A stretch of DNA of 64,000 nt from Oscillospiraceae bacterium (GTDB taxonomy: Bacteria; Bacillota; Clostridia; Oscillospirales; Acutalibacteraceae): assembly GCA_015065925.1 (NCBI GenBank), contig SVPL01000002.1:31313-95312 (forward strand), given 5' to 3'. This document shows positions 49,723-59,360 of this stretch, piece by piece. The translations under genes were made by a program, and so were the position numbers. The notes beneath the pieces were generated by a model that was given only the letters and a program-made list of their open reading frames with translations, searched no databases and was not told the DNA's origin. Numbering within the stretch: position 1 is the stretch's first letter; every line of letters begins with the position of its first letter.

Positions 49723-51573
49723 TTAATCAATATGTGTTGTGTAAACATTTACTCCATAAGCCGCAATTTTATCAAATAAAAACGCAGAAACATTTTCAAA
49801 AACCTTATCAATACCAATTATTTCTGCTTTTTCATCGGGAACACAAGTTTTGGGGTTAAAACTATGACGATTTAAATTCACAAAATCCAAAGGACGCTCG
49901 AAACTAATCTCAAATTCATCATCTATATCCTTACAATTTACAACAACCACGGTTATATCTCCTTTGGGAGAAACAGACATCGTAGTATGTAAACAATTTT
50001 TTCCAAAGCCCTCATAAACTTTAGTACCCTCACCATCAACATATCTGCTTATAAGAGAAAAAGCGTAATACGATTTGTGAGGAGCTAAACTGCGCGTTAA
50101 AATAGGTGCAAGTCCAAACCTATGGTCACCATCGTGGAAATTGTTACCACCCTCAGCGTGATTATTCGGCCATTGATGGTCAAACAAGGTCCAAAGTAAT
50201 GAAAACTGAACACCGCTATTCATAAGCGACACTGCGGCGGTGGAAATTTCAGCACCGTGAGAATCATAAGAATAATCATAACTATATGCTGAATTATATT
50301 CGTCAAAGCAATAAGGCATACCGTTTGGAACATACTGTAAGCCTGTTTTTGCCCATTTGTAAAAATCGTAGTATGAGTCGATTGTAGATCCACCAAAAAG
50401 GATTTTCCAACCGTCAAAACCATTTTCAAAACATCCGTTTGGTACTATGTTTTTATCGCCACCCTTTTCCTTTAATCCAATATGTTCAACAACCGAAGTA
50501 CCATATGTTTTTACATCATGAAAATAGCCAATAACACAGCTTTCGTTTTCACCAGAATTAAATTCAACATTAAGGCGTTTATACTCCTCACTTAAATTTT
50601 TAGGATGAACAGAAACAAAACTGCCATTGACCAACGGATAATTTGGCCCAAAACAACCAACTCCGTGTATATCATTTCTTCCGTCATCAGGAAAAACACC
50701 AAAATGAGAAATACCGTATTGGTTTTCTATGTTGTTATTTTGCAAAAGCACATCAGCGTAGGCAATATAATTAGTGTTTGGCTTTATAGGAACAGTTCTG
50801 CAAATGCGTCCGCCTGCTCTTGTGATAGATACAACCCCTTCACCCGTTCTCACTAAAAGACTTTCTACATTTCGTTTGTGCTGGTAATTGTGACTGGAAT
50901 AAATATCTATAAATTCACTTGCATTTTCTGCTGTCCAATGAAGCATTTCAGAAGTATCTGTGCTTCCTTCGTTTGGCCCCATAAGTTTAACTAAATCTCG
51001 TCTACCATCACGAACAAGCGCATTGTGCGCCGCTTTTGAGCAATCAAACCAACGCTTATATGATTCAAGCTTGCTTTTTACATTTTGAGGCTCAGTGAAT
51101 AGTATAAGGATTTTAACATTGGTAAAGCCTCGTACTTCTACAAGCTGATAAACCGTTTCGCTAACCCAATCTGCATAATTTTTCACAGATTGTTCCCAAT
51201 CATTTTCAACGGTAAAAGGTGATTTTCCTCCGTGGCCATTTGAAAGAATATCACCGGGACACCACCAACCTGTGTTAAGGGCTACAGTAACACCGCCATC
51301 CTTCATACGCTGGAGCCACTTGTAAAAAGCGGTCATTATTTCATTATCCCAATTCCAAGTATTGGTTTTTTCATCCCACGCCCACCATTTATAATAAGTT
51401 CGAGCAATTTTCAGTTTCATATTTGCAACGCGGTTTGACTCAATTTCGCATTGTTCTTTAGAATAAACACGACCTGCATCATCCGGCATACCTGCGTATC
51501 CGTGATGAACAGCGCCATTTCCTAAAAAGTTTTCTTGAACCGGTTTGTCGTTAGCAATTTTTAAATTAAGCAT
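49723..51573 (-). CDS. GH-A-like glycoside hydrolase paralog 3 (P3)
   Basis: ILILFTEPQ, PYCFDEYN; CBM-like insert. Confidence 0.8.
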   Translation of the reverse strand: MLNLKIANDKPVQENFLGNGAVHHGYAGMPDDAGRVYSKEQCEIESNRVANMKLKIARTYYKWWAWDEKTNTWNWDNEIMTAFYKWLQRMKDGGVTVALNTGWWCPGDILSNGHGGKSPFTVENDWEQSVKNYADWVSETVYQLVEVRGFTNVKILILFTEPQNVKSKLESYKRWFDCSKAAHNALVRDGRRDLVKLMGPNEGSTDTSEMLHWTAENASEFIDIYSSHNYQHKRNVESLLVRTGEGVVSITRAGGRICRTVPIKPNTNYIAYADVLLQNNNIENQYGISHFGVFPDDGRNDIHGVGCFGPNYPLVNGSFVSVHPKNLSEEYKRLNVEFNSGENESCVIGYFHDVKTYGTSVVEHIGLKEKGGDKNIVPNGCFENGFDGWKILFGGSTIDSYYDFYKWAKTGLQYVPNGMPYCFDEYNSAYSYDYSYDSHGAEISTAAVSLMNSGVQFSLLWTLFDHQWPNNHAEGGNNFHDGDHRFGLAPILTRSLAPHKSYYAFSLISRYVDGEGTKVYEGFGKNCLHTTMSVSPKGDITVVVVNCKDIDDEFEISFERPLDFVNLNRHSFNPKTCVPDEKAEIIGIDKVFENVSAFLFDKIAAYGVNVYTTHID

Positions 51574-51588
51574 AAAAACACCACCAAA

Positions 51589-51629
51589 AAAATATCCAAA
51601 AAAGGCTGTTTGCCTTTTTTGGATATTTT
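51589..51629. repeat. perfect 18-bp inverted repeat overlapping -10 of P3
   Basis: AAAATATCCAAAAAAGGC/GCCTTTTTTGGATATTTT followed by T-run on minus strand. Confidence 0.9.
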
Positions 51630-51653
51630 ATCATTAACAATTTTGATTGTCAA
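51625..51653 (-). promoter_or_regulatory. sigma-A promoter of P3, TTGACA-17-TAAAAT
   Basis: -10 51625-51630, -35 51648-51653. Confidence 0.65.
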
Positions 51654-51708
51654 TTAATTATAAAAAAACAGTTAAAAAAATGTACTAAATATTTAAAAAT
51701 TATACACA

Positions 51709-53577
51709 TTAATCATTATGAGTAGTATAAACAGTTACGCCATATGCGGGTATTTTATCGGTTAAAGATTCCTCAATATTTTCAAATACCTTATCAATAC
51801 CTATGATTTCTGCTTTTTCATCAGGAATACAAGTTTTGGGATCAAAAGCGTGACGATTTAACTTAACACCTTCTAATGATTTATCAAAATTAATAGTAAA
51901 TTCATCATCTTCGGGTTTGTTATTTACAACTACAACAGTTACATCACCATCGGAAGAAACAGACATTGTAGTTTGCACATTATTTTCACCAAAGCCTTCA
52001 TAAACTTTTGTGCCCTCACCGTCAACATATCTGCTTAAAATTGAGAAAGCGTAATACGACTTATATGGCACGAGACTGCGTGTAAGCACAGGCATAACAC
52101 CACAACGATGGTCACCATCAACAAATGAATCGGCGTTTGTTGTATGGTTGTTAGGCCATTGCTGGTCAAACACCGTCCAAAGAAGTGAAGATTGGCAACC
52201 ACTATTCATAAATGAAATTGCCGCCATACAAATATCTGCACCGTGGGTATCCCTTGAATTATCTCTATCGTAAGTAGAATTGTACTCATCAAAGCAATAA
52301 GGCATTCCCTGGGGCACATACTGAAGACCAGTTTTTGACCATCTATACCAATCAGAGTAAACATCATCGTTAGCCTCAACAGCACAAATCAATCTCCAAC
52401 TATCGAAAGAATCGTTATCTAAAACCGAAACAACTTCTCCGCTTGCATTTTCTTTTAATTCAATAAAAGAGCAATATGAGGCTGCACTTGTTTTAATATC
52501 GTGGAAAACACCTAACACACCACTTGTTGCTTCACCGGAATTAAATTCCAAAGAAAATTGTGTCACATTATCCGCGTTAAAATCAGAAGATTTTAAACTG
52601 CACACACTACCATCGGCAGCCGAAATAGAAGGTCCGTGACCATCAGCAGTATGAACATCATTTCTTCCATCATCAAGGAAAAGTCCAAAATATATGAAGC
52701 TGTCATCGGATGTTTCTTCCATAAAATTTGCCGATAAGTTTAAAGAAATAGTGTAATCGGTGTTTGTTTTAAGCGCAACTGTTTTGCAAAATCTACTACC
52801 TGGAACACCCATACCAATGCTTTTTTTACCAGGCGTAACAAACTTTTTAGGTGTTTGATCAACAAACTGATATGTATGGCTTGAATAAATATCCAAATAT
52901 TCCTTTGCGTGTTCAGCTGCCCAATGAAGCATTTCGGAGGTAACTGTGCTTCCCTCATTTGGACCCATCAATTTAATTTTATCTCTAAGCCCGTCACGAA
53001 CAAGAGCGTTATGCGCCGCTTTAACACCTTCAAGCCAACAATCATATGGATGCTTTTCAGGGTAAATTCCGCTATAACGCTGTGGCTCAGTAAACATTAC
53101 AAAAATTTTAATGTTAGTAAAACCACGCTTTATAATAAGCTGTTTTACGGTTTCGCTAACCCAATCGCCATAATTCTTTTTGCTTTGCTCCCAATCACCC
53201 TCAACGGTAAAAGGACTTTTGCCGTTCCAACTAGTGGAATTTATATCACCGGGAGAACACCAACCTGTATTAAGTGCAACCGTAACACCGCCATCCTTCA
53301 TCCGCTGGAGCCATTTATAAAAGATGGTCATAATCTCATTGTCCCAATCCCAAGTATTGGTTTTCTCATCCCAAGCCCACCAGCCATAAAATGTACGGGC
53401 TATTTTAAGTTTCATATCAGCGGCTCGATTAGCTTCAATGACGCATTGTTCTTCCGAGTAAACTCGACCTGCACTATCGGGCATACCCGCGTAACCGTGG
53501 TAAATAGCACCATTACCCCAGAAATCCTCACAAACAGGTTTTACATTATTAATTCTTAATTTCTCCATAAAAAACAC
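51709..53577 (-). CDS. GH-A-like glycoside hydrolase paralog 4 (P4)
   Basis: IFVMFTEPQ, PYCFDEYN; CBM-like insert. Confidence 0.8.
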   Translation of the reverse strand: MFFMEKLRINNVKPVCEDFWGNGAIYHGYAGMPDSAGRVYSEEQCVIEANRAADMKLKIARTFYGWWAWDEKTNTWDWDNEIMTIFYKWLQRMKDGGVTVALNTGWCSPGDINSTSWNGKSPFTVEGDWEQSKKNYGDWVSETVKQLIIKRGFTNIKIFVMFTEPQRYSGIYPEKHPYDCWLEGVKAAHNALVRDGLRDKIKLMGPNEGSTVTSEMLHWAAEHAKEYLDIYSSHTYQFVDQTPKKFVTPGKKSIGMGVPGSRFCKTVALKTNTDYTISLNLSANFMEETSDDSFIYFGLFLDDGRNDVHTADGHGPSISAADGSVCSLKSSDFNADNVTQFSLEFNSGEATSGVLGVFHDIKTSAASYCSFIELKENASGEVVSVLDNDSFDSWRLICAVEANDDVYSDWYRWSKTGLQYVPQGMPYCFDEYNSTYDRDNSRDTHGADICMAAISFMNSGCQSSLLWTVFDQQWPNNHTTNADSFVDGDHRCGVMPVLTRSLVPYKSYYAFSILSRYVDGEGTKVYEGFGENNVQTTMSVSSDGDVTVVVVNNKPEDDEFTINFDKSLEGVKLNRHAFDPKTCIPDEKAEIIGIDKVFENIEESLTDKIPAYGVTVYTTHND

Positions 53578-53585
53578 CTCAAGAT

Positions 53586-55439
53586 TTAATCTAAAATGGT
53601 AGTATAAACTGCAACACCGAATGCAGGAATCTTATCAGTTAAGGTAGATGAAATATTTTCAAATACTTTATCTGTTCCAATAATATCAGCCTTTTTATCA
53701 GGCACACAGGTTGCAGGATTGAAAAGGTGACGATTAAGGGAAACACCATTTAATGTCTCTTCAAAATTGATGGTGAATTCATCATCTTCCTCTTTGCGGT
53801 TAACTACGATTACGGTAATTTCGCCATCCTTAGAAACAGACATAGTTGTAACAAGTCTGTGCTCGCCCTCACCCTTATAAACAACCGAACCACCATCAAT
53901 ATAACGGCTGATAAGTGAAAAAGCATAATAATTTTTATAAGGAACCGTACTTCTTAAAAGGTTTGGCATTACACCATAACGATGGTCACCATCGTGGAAG
54001 CAATCTGCATTATATGTATGATTGTTAGGCCATTGTTGATCAAAAACTGTCCAAAGAAGTGAAAAATTAACGCCACAGTTCATAAAAGCAAGAGTAGTCG
54101 ACGCCATTTCTGCGCCGTGATTATCACGAGAGAAATCCTTATTGTAGATTACATTATACTCATCATAGCAAAACGCCTTGCCATTAGGAACATACTGCAT
54201 ACCTGTTTTGCACCATTTTTGCCAATCAACATAAGCATCACTTGCACCGCCGCAGTAAAGTGTAGTCCAATCTTCTAAACCTTTACCGAAATTAGAATTT
54301 TCTATAAGTTCATTTCCTTCACAATCTCTAAGACTCATAAGGCAGATTTTTGAAGAAGATATTGTTCTAATATCGTAAAACATACCGATATTGGCTTTAA
54401 CTTCATCGGCGGTTTTAAAGGTAAATTCATAGGCTTTTTTGGTTGTTTCAATGTCCTCGGGTTTAATGTAAATAAGGCTATCCTCGGTAACTCCACCAAG
54501 GGGAAGTCCATTATAATAAACATCATTATTGCCTATATCCTTGAATAAACCAAAAATAATTCTGCTTTCGGAGTGCGATTCAATTTCTTTTTCAGAAAAC
54601 AATTCTATTTTTGCAGTGTATTCGGTATCAGGCTTTAATGTAACCGATTTAAAGGCTCTACCTCCCGCAATTCCAGCTGAAATAATACCACTACCGTTTT
54701 TAATATATTCATAAGGAATTTCGGCAGAGAATTGATAAGCGTGAGAGGAATATACATCGAGAAAATCATCTGTATTATCGGCAACCCAATGAAGCATATC
54801 TGAAGTAACTGTACTGCCTTCATTAGGTCCCATAAGCTTAACCAAATCACGCCTGCCGTCACGAACAAGAGCATCATGTGCAGCTTTTGAGCAATCATAC
54901 CAACACTGATAAGGAGTCATATCCTCGGTCATCGGAGTACCTGAAAGATGCTGAGGCTCAGTGAAAAGAACTAAAATTTTAATGTTTGTAAATCCACGAA
55001 CTTCTATAAGCTGATGCACTGTTTCACTTACCCAATCGGCATATTTTTCAACAGATGCCTTCCAGTCACCCTCGACAGTAAAAGGAGAAGGACCTGCGTG
55101 GCAGTTGGATAATATATCACCCGGACACCACCAACCTGTATTAAGGGCAACGGAAATATTGGCATCCTTCATACGCTGGAGCCATTTGTAAAAAGGAGTC
55201 ATAATTTCATTGTCCCAATTCCAAGTGTTGGTTTTGTGATCCCAAGCCCACCAAGTATAATATGTACGAGCAATTTTAAGCTTCATTTTTGCGGCGCGTT
55301 CTGCCTCTAAAATACATAATTCTTCAGGATAAATTCTACCAGCATCATCGGGCATACCAGCATATCCGTGATAAATTGCACCGTTACCCCAAAAATCCTC
55401 TTGAATGGGTTTAGAGTTTAAAATTTTTAAGTTTTTCAT
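53586..55439 (-). CDS. GH-A-like glycoside hydrolase paralog 5 (P5)
   Basis: ILVLFTEPQ, AFCYDEYN; CBM-like insert. Confidence 0.8.
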   Translation of the reverse strand: MKNLKILNSKPIQEDFWGNGAIYHGYAGMPDDAGRIYPEELCILEAERAAKMKLKIARTYYTWWAWDHKTNTWNWDNEIMTPFYKWLQRMKDANISVALNTGWWCPGDILSNCHAGPSPFTVEGDWKASVEKYADWVSETVHQLIEVRGFTNIKILVLFTEPQHLSGTPMTEDMTPYQCWYDCSKAAHDALVRDGRRDLVKLMGPNEGSTVTSDMLHWVADNTDDFLDVYSSHAYQFSAEIPYEYIKNGSGIISAGIAGGRAFKSVTLKPDTEYTAKIELFSEKEIESHSESRIIFGLFKDIGNNDVYYNGLPLGGVTEDSLIYIKPEDIETTKKAYEFTFKTADEVKANIGMFYDIRTISSSKICLMSLRDCEGNELIENSNFGKGLEDWTTLYCGGASDAYVDWQKWCKTGMQYVPNGKAFCYDEYNVIYNKDFSRDNHGAEMASTTLAFMNCGVNFSLLWTVFDQQWPNNHTYNADCFHDGDHRYGVMPNLLRSTVPYKNYYAFSLISRYIDGGSVVYKGEGEHRLVTTMSVSKDGEITVIVVNRKEEDDEFTINFEETLNGVSLNRHLFNPATCVPDKKADIIGTDKVFENISSTLTDKIPAFGVAVYTTILD

Positions 55440-55463
55440 AAAAATTACCTCCTGATAAGGTTG

Positions 55464-57389
55464 TTATTTAATAGTTGTGTAAACTGCTACGCCTCCTGCG
55501 GGCAATCTATCTTTAAGAACAACATCAACATCAAACACCAAGTCTGCTTCAATCTGTTTTGCTCTTTCGTCGGGAACTATTGTTTCGGGATCATACAAAC
55601 GACGATTAAGCTTAACTCCTAATTTTTCGCTAAAATCAATAGTAAAATCATCGGCTTTTGATTTATTGTTGATAACAAGAACACTTATATTACCATCAGG
55701 CATTTTGGAAACGGTTGCGTGCAAGAAATCAGAGCCAATGCCCTCATAAATATGCGTACCCGGAGCTCCACCCATAAACTTCATAACAAGACCTGTTGAA
55801 TAATAAACAGGATGAGGTACTAAAGAACGGGTTAGAACAGGCATTACACCGTAGCGATGGTCACCATCCACAAAGGCATCCTGATTAGTGCAATGATTGT
55901 CGGGCCATTGTTGGTCAATAAGAGTCCACATAAGTGAGGACTGAATACCTGAATTCATAAGTGACTGCATACTTGCGGCTCTGTGAGTACCGTGCCAAGG
56001 CTCATCAAAATGACCTTTTTCGATACGCACGTTATATTCATCAAACCAGACGGGTTTACCTGTTTTTTCAACATATCCAATTGTGGTTTGAGCACAACCG
56101 CGAAGATGCCAATAAGGATCTCCGGAACGCTCTTTTTCGCAGTTAGCATGTTTCCAAACTTGACCCATAAATTCAATCGCATCTTTTATACTAAAGAGTT
56201 TGCCGGCAGGTATTGCGGTTAAATCAGGGTGCGTTAATAGATTTGTAGTTTCACCAGTAACAGTAAGAGAAGCGGCTAATAACTTAACAATAGATGCTGT
56301 TTCTTTAACATCACGGAAAATACCAATAACGGCTTTTTTAGCAGAGTCACTATTAAAGTTCATACTGATTTCTTGAATTCCATCATCAAGTTCAGAAGCA
56401 TCAATCATTTTTACGCTTTTACGGTTAAGCCTTTGTATAGGCTGACCGCCCGCTTCAATAATATTAAAACCAGCAAGTTTTTCAGGATTCCAAGCACCAA
56501 AAATCAAAGCGCCGCTTGTAGTTAGTCTGTCAGCGATTTTAAGTTTAATTTTAAAGGTTAGAGTATATTCTTTATTAGGCTCCAAATTAACAGCCTGCTG
56601 AATTCTAGAACCAGCCAAAGGCAAAAGAACGGCATTATCATTATCAGGATTATAATTTTCATCGGTTATGAAATCCTGATAATTATGACTTGAAAAAATA
56701 TCAACATAATCCGCCGCATTATCTGCAACCCATTTATTCATAACAGAGGTGGATGTTGAACCTTCATTAGGTCCAATGATTTTAACTAAATGTCTACGAT
56801 TATCTGCAATAAGTTGCTCTGTAACGGCTTTTGCGCAATCTGCCCAAAGCTGATAAGCGTGTTTATTATCGGGTGTTTCTTTAAGTTTGAGAGCGTACTG
56901 CGGCTCGGTAAAAAGTTCAATATAAGTTACATTTGTAAAACCTCGAACCTCAATTAACTGATGCAAGGATTCACTTACCCATTTTGCATAGGCTTTAACC
57001 TGATTAGTCCAACAATCTTCGTATTTAAAGGGTGTATCGGGATTCCAACCCGCACCGTTTACATCCCCCGGCATACACCAGCCTGTATTAAGAGAAACCT
57101 GAACGTTGCGTTTTTTCATACGCTCAAGCCACTTATAAAAGACTTTACATCTTTCAGACTCCCAATTCCAAGTTTTGGTTTCATCTTCCCAAGCATACCA
57201 TTTATAAAATGTTCTGGCAACACGAAGACCAAGCTCGGCAACACGGTCGGCCTCGATTTCGCATTGCTCCTCTGTGTAAACTCTGCCGTCCTTATCGGGC
57301 ATACCTGCATAGCCGTGATACACCGCATTGTTACCTAAAAAGTTTGTTTGAACCGGGTTGTTTAAATCAATTTTTATATTAACACTCAT
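55464..57389 (-). CDS. GH-A-like glycoside hydrolase paralog 6 (P6)
   Basis: YIELFTEPQ, PVWFDEYN; start MSVNIKIDL at 57389. Confidence 0.8.
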   Translation of the reverse strand: MSVNIKIDLNNPVQTNFLGNNAVYHGYAGMPDKDGRVYTEEQCEIEADRVAELGLRVARTFYKWYAWEDETKTWNWESERCKVFYKWLERMKKRNVQVSLNTGWCMPGDVNGAGWNPDTPFKYEDCWTNQVKAYAKWVSESLHQLIEVRGFTNVTYIELFTEPQYALKLKETPDNKHAYQLWADCAKAVTEQLIADNRRHLVKIIGPNEGSTSTSVMNKWVADNAADYVDIFSSHNYQDFITDENYNPDNDNAVLLPLAGSRIQQAVNLEPNKEYTLTFKIKLKIADRLTTSGALIFGAWNPEKLAGFNIIEAGGQPIQRLNRKSVKMIDASELDDGIQEISMNFNSDSAKKAVIGIFRDVKETASIVKLLAASLTVTGETTNLLTHPDLTAIPAGKLFSIKDAIEFMGQVWKHANCEKERSGDPYWHLRGCAQTTIGYVEKTGKPVWFDEYNVRIEKGHFDEPWHGTHRAASMQSLMNSGIQSSLMWTLIDQQWPDNHCTNQDAFVDGDHRYGVMPVLTRSLVPHPVYYSTGLVMKFMGGAPGTHIYEGIGSDFLHATVSKMPDGNISVLVINNKSKADDFTIDFSEKLGVKLNRRLYDPETIVPDERAKQIEADLVFDVDVVLKDRLPAGGVAVYTTIK

Positions 57390-57408
57390 TTTTATATCTC
57401 CCTTTATT

Positions 57409-59337
57409 TTAATATGTTGTATATACCGCAACTGCACCCGCAGGCAGTTTATCACTTAATTTATTCTGAACTTCAAAAACACTATCTGATTCAATCAAGG
57501 TTGCTGTTTCATCCGGAACAATGGTTTCGGGATCGTACACGTAACGATTAAGCTTTAATCCAACTATTTCACTAAAATCAATGCTGAATTCATCGGGCTG
57601 GAGCTTGTTATTGATAACCAATACACTGAAATTGCCGTCAGGCATTTTGGAAACAGTGGCATGAACAAGATTTTTACCCTCGCCCTCATAAATATATGTA
57701 CCCGGATCGCCACCCATAAATTTCATAACAAGAGCAACGGCGTAATAACCGGGATGCGGTACCAAACTTCTTGTTAAAACGGGCATAATACCACAGCGGT
57801 GGTCACCATCTACAAAGCAATCGTTATTGGTACAATGATTGTTGGGCCACTGTTGGTCAAATAAAGTCCACATAAGGGATGACTGAATACCCGAATTCAT
57901 AAGCGACTGCATGCTTGCCGCAAGATGTGTGCCATGGATTGGGGTGTGGTAGCTATCCTTTTCAGCACGGACATTATATTCATCAAACCAAACGGGTTTA
58001 TTTTTAGGAACATAATTAATGGTAGTTTTTGCACAACCACCCAAATGATAATAAGGATCAGAAATTGCATTTTCCTTTGAGCAACCCGAATTACGCCATG
58101 CAAGAGGAATATATTCAATAGGGTCAGGACAGTTAAAAAGTCCATAACCCAAGCGAATTTCTGTTAAATCAGGGTAAAGGAAAATGTTTTCAGCTCTTCC
58201 CTCTTTTTTAAGGGTGCAAGAATAGGCCTTTAATTTGTCTTCTTCTCCCTTTAGGTCGCTAAAAATTCCAATAACGCATTTGCTAGCATCACCGCTATTA
58301 AAGGTAAAAGAAAACTTTTTCTTTTCATAAGATAAATCAACAACATCAATTAAAGTTGTACTTTTTTCATTAAGTCTGCCTGTGGGCTGACCTCCGGATT
58401 CAATAGAAAAATAATTACCAAGTCGTTCACAACTCCACGCACCAATAACAACATTACCGCTTGCAGTAAGCTTATCCTTTAAAGTAGCCGAAAGCTCTGT
58501 TTCCATAACATAGTTGGTATTAGGCTCAATACTTACCTCTTGCTGAACTCTGGCACCGGGCATATTAAACACAAGCGCTTTACCCGGGATTTTATCGGGT
58601 GCTTCATCCACAATGAAATCCTGATAATTGTGACTTGAATAAACGTCAACATATTCATCGGCATTTTCGGCAACCCATTTGTTCATAATTGAGGTTGCAG
58701 TTGAGCCTTCGTTAGGACCGATAATTTTAACTAAATTTCTACGACCGTCGGCAATAAGCTGTTCGGTGACGGCTTTTGCGCAATCAAACCAAAGCTCGTA
58801 AGCGTGTTTATTATCTATTTGATAATTAAACTTTGTACCATATTGCGGCTCGGTAAAAAGGTGGATGTATGTAATGTTGGTAAATCCACGAACTTCAATA
58901 AGCTGATGTAAAGTTTCGCTAACCCACTCAGCGTATTTTTTAACTGATGCCATCCAGTTACCCTCAACCTTAAAAGGAGATTTACCGTTAAATCCACCAA
59001 CCTCATTAACGTCACCCGGCATACACCAGCCCGTATTAAGGGCAACCTGAATATTTCTGTCTTTCATACGCTTAAGCCACTTATAAAAGGCGGTCATAAC
59101 CTCGTTATCCCAATCCCAGGTATCGGTGTTACTGTCCCATGCCCACCATTTATAAAAGGTTCTGGTAATACGCAGACCCAAAGCGGCGGCACGGTCAGCC
59201 TCAATTTCGCAAAGCTCATCATTATAAACTCTGCCGTCTTTATCAGGCATACCTGCATAACCGTGATAAACTGCATTATTTCCTAAAAAATCAGTCTGAA
59301 CGGGATTATTTAAATCCACTTTAATATTAACACTCAT
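57409..59337 (-). CDS. GH-A-like glycoside hydrolase paralog 7 (P7)
   Basis: YIHLFTEPQ, PVWFDEYN; start MSVNIKVDL at 59337. Confidence 0.8.
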   Translation of the reverse strand: MSVNIKVDLNNPVQTDFLGNNAVYHGYAGMPDKDGRVYNDELCEIEADRAAALGLRITRTFYKWWAWDSNTDTWDWDNEVMTAFYKWLKRMKDRNIQVALNTGWCMPGDVNEVGGFNGKSPFKVEGNWMASVKKYAEWVSETLHQLIEVRGFTNITYIHLFTEPQYGTKFNYQIDNKHAYELWFDCAKAVTEQLIADGRRNLVKIIGPNEGSTATSIMNKWVAENADEYVDVYSSHNYQDFIVDEAPDKIPGKALVFNMPGARVQQEVSIEPNTNYVMETELSATLKDKLTASGNVVIGAWSCERLGNYFSIESGGQPTGRLNEKSTTLIDVVDLSYEKKKFSFTFNSGDASKCVIGIFSDLKGEEDKLKAYSCTLKKEGRAENIFLYPDLTEIRLGYGLFNCPDPIEYIPLAWRNSGCSKENAISDPYYHLGGCAKTTINYVPKNKPVWFDEYNVRAEKDSYHTPIHGTHLAASMQSLMNSGIQSSLMWTLFDQQWPNNHCTNNDCFVDGDHRCGIMPVLTRSLVPHPGYYAVALVMKFMGGDPGTYIYEGEGKNLVHATVSKMPDGNFSVLVINNKLQPDEFSIDFSEIVGLKLNRYVYDPETIVPDETATLIESDSVFEVQNKLSDKLPAGAVAVYTTY

Positions 59338-59360
59338 TTTTATCTCCCTCAAAATACATA

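Noticed and set aside
52909-53559. 216-aa plus-strand ORF antisense to P4
   Set aside because: Lies wholly opposite a well-supported CDS and resembles other antisense ORFs (e.g. 60669-61217, 56961-57338) only because the sense genes are homologous; no RBS or recognisable domain.
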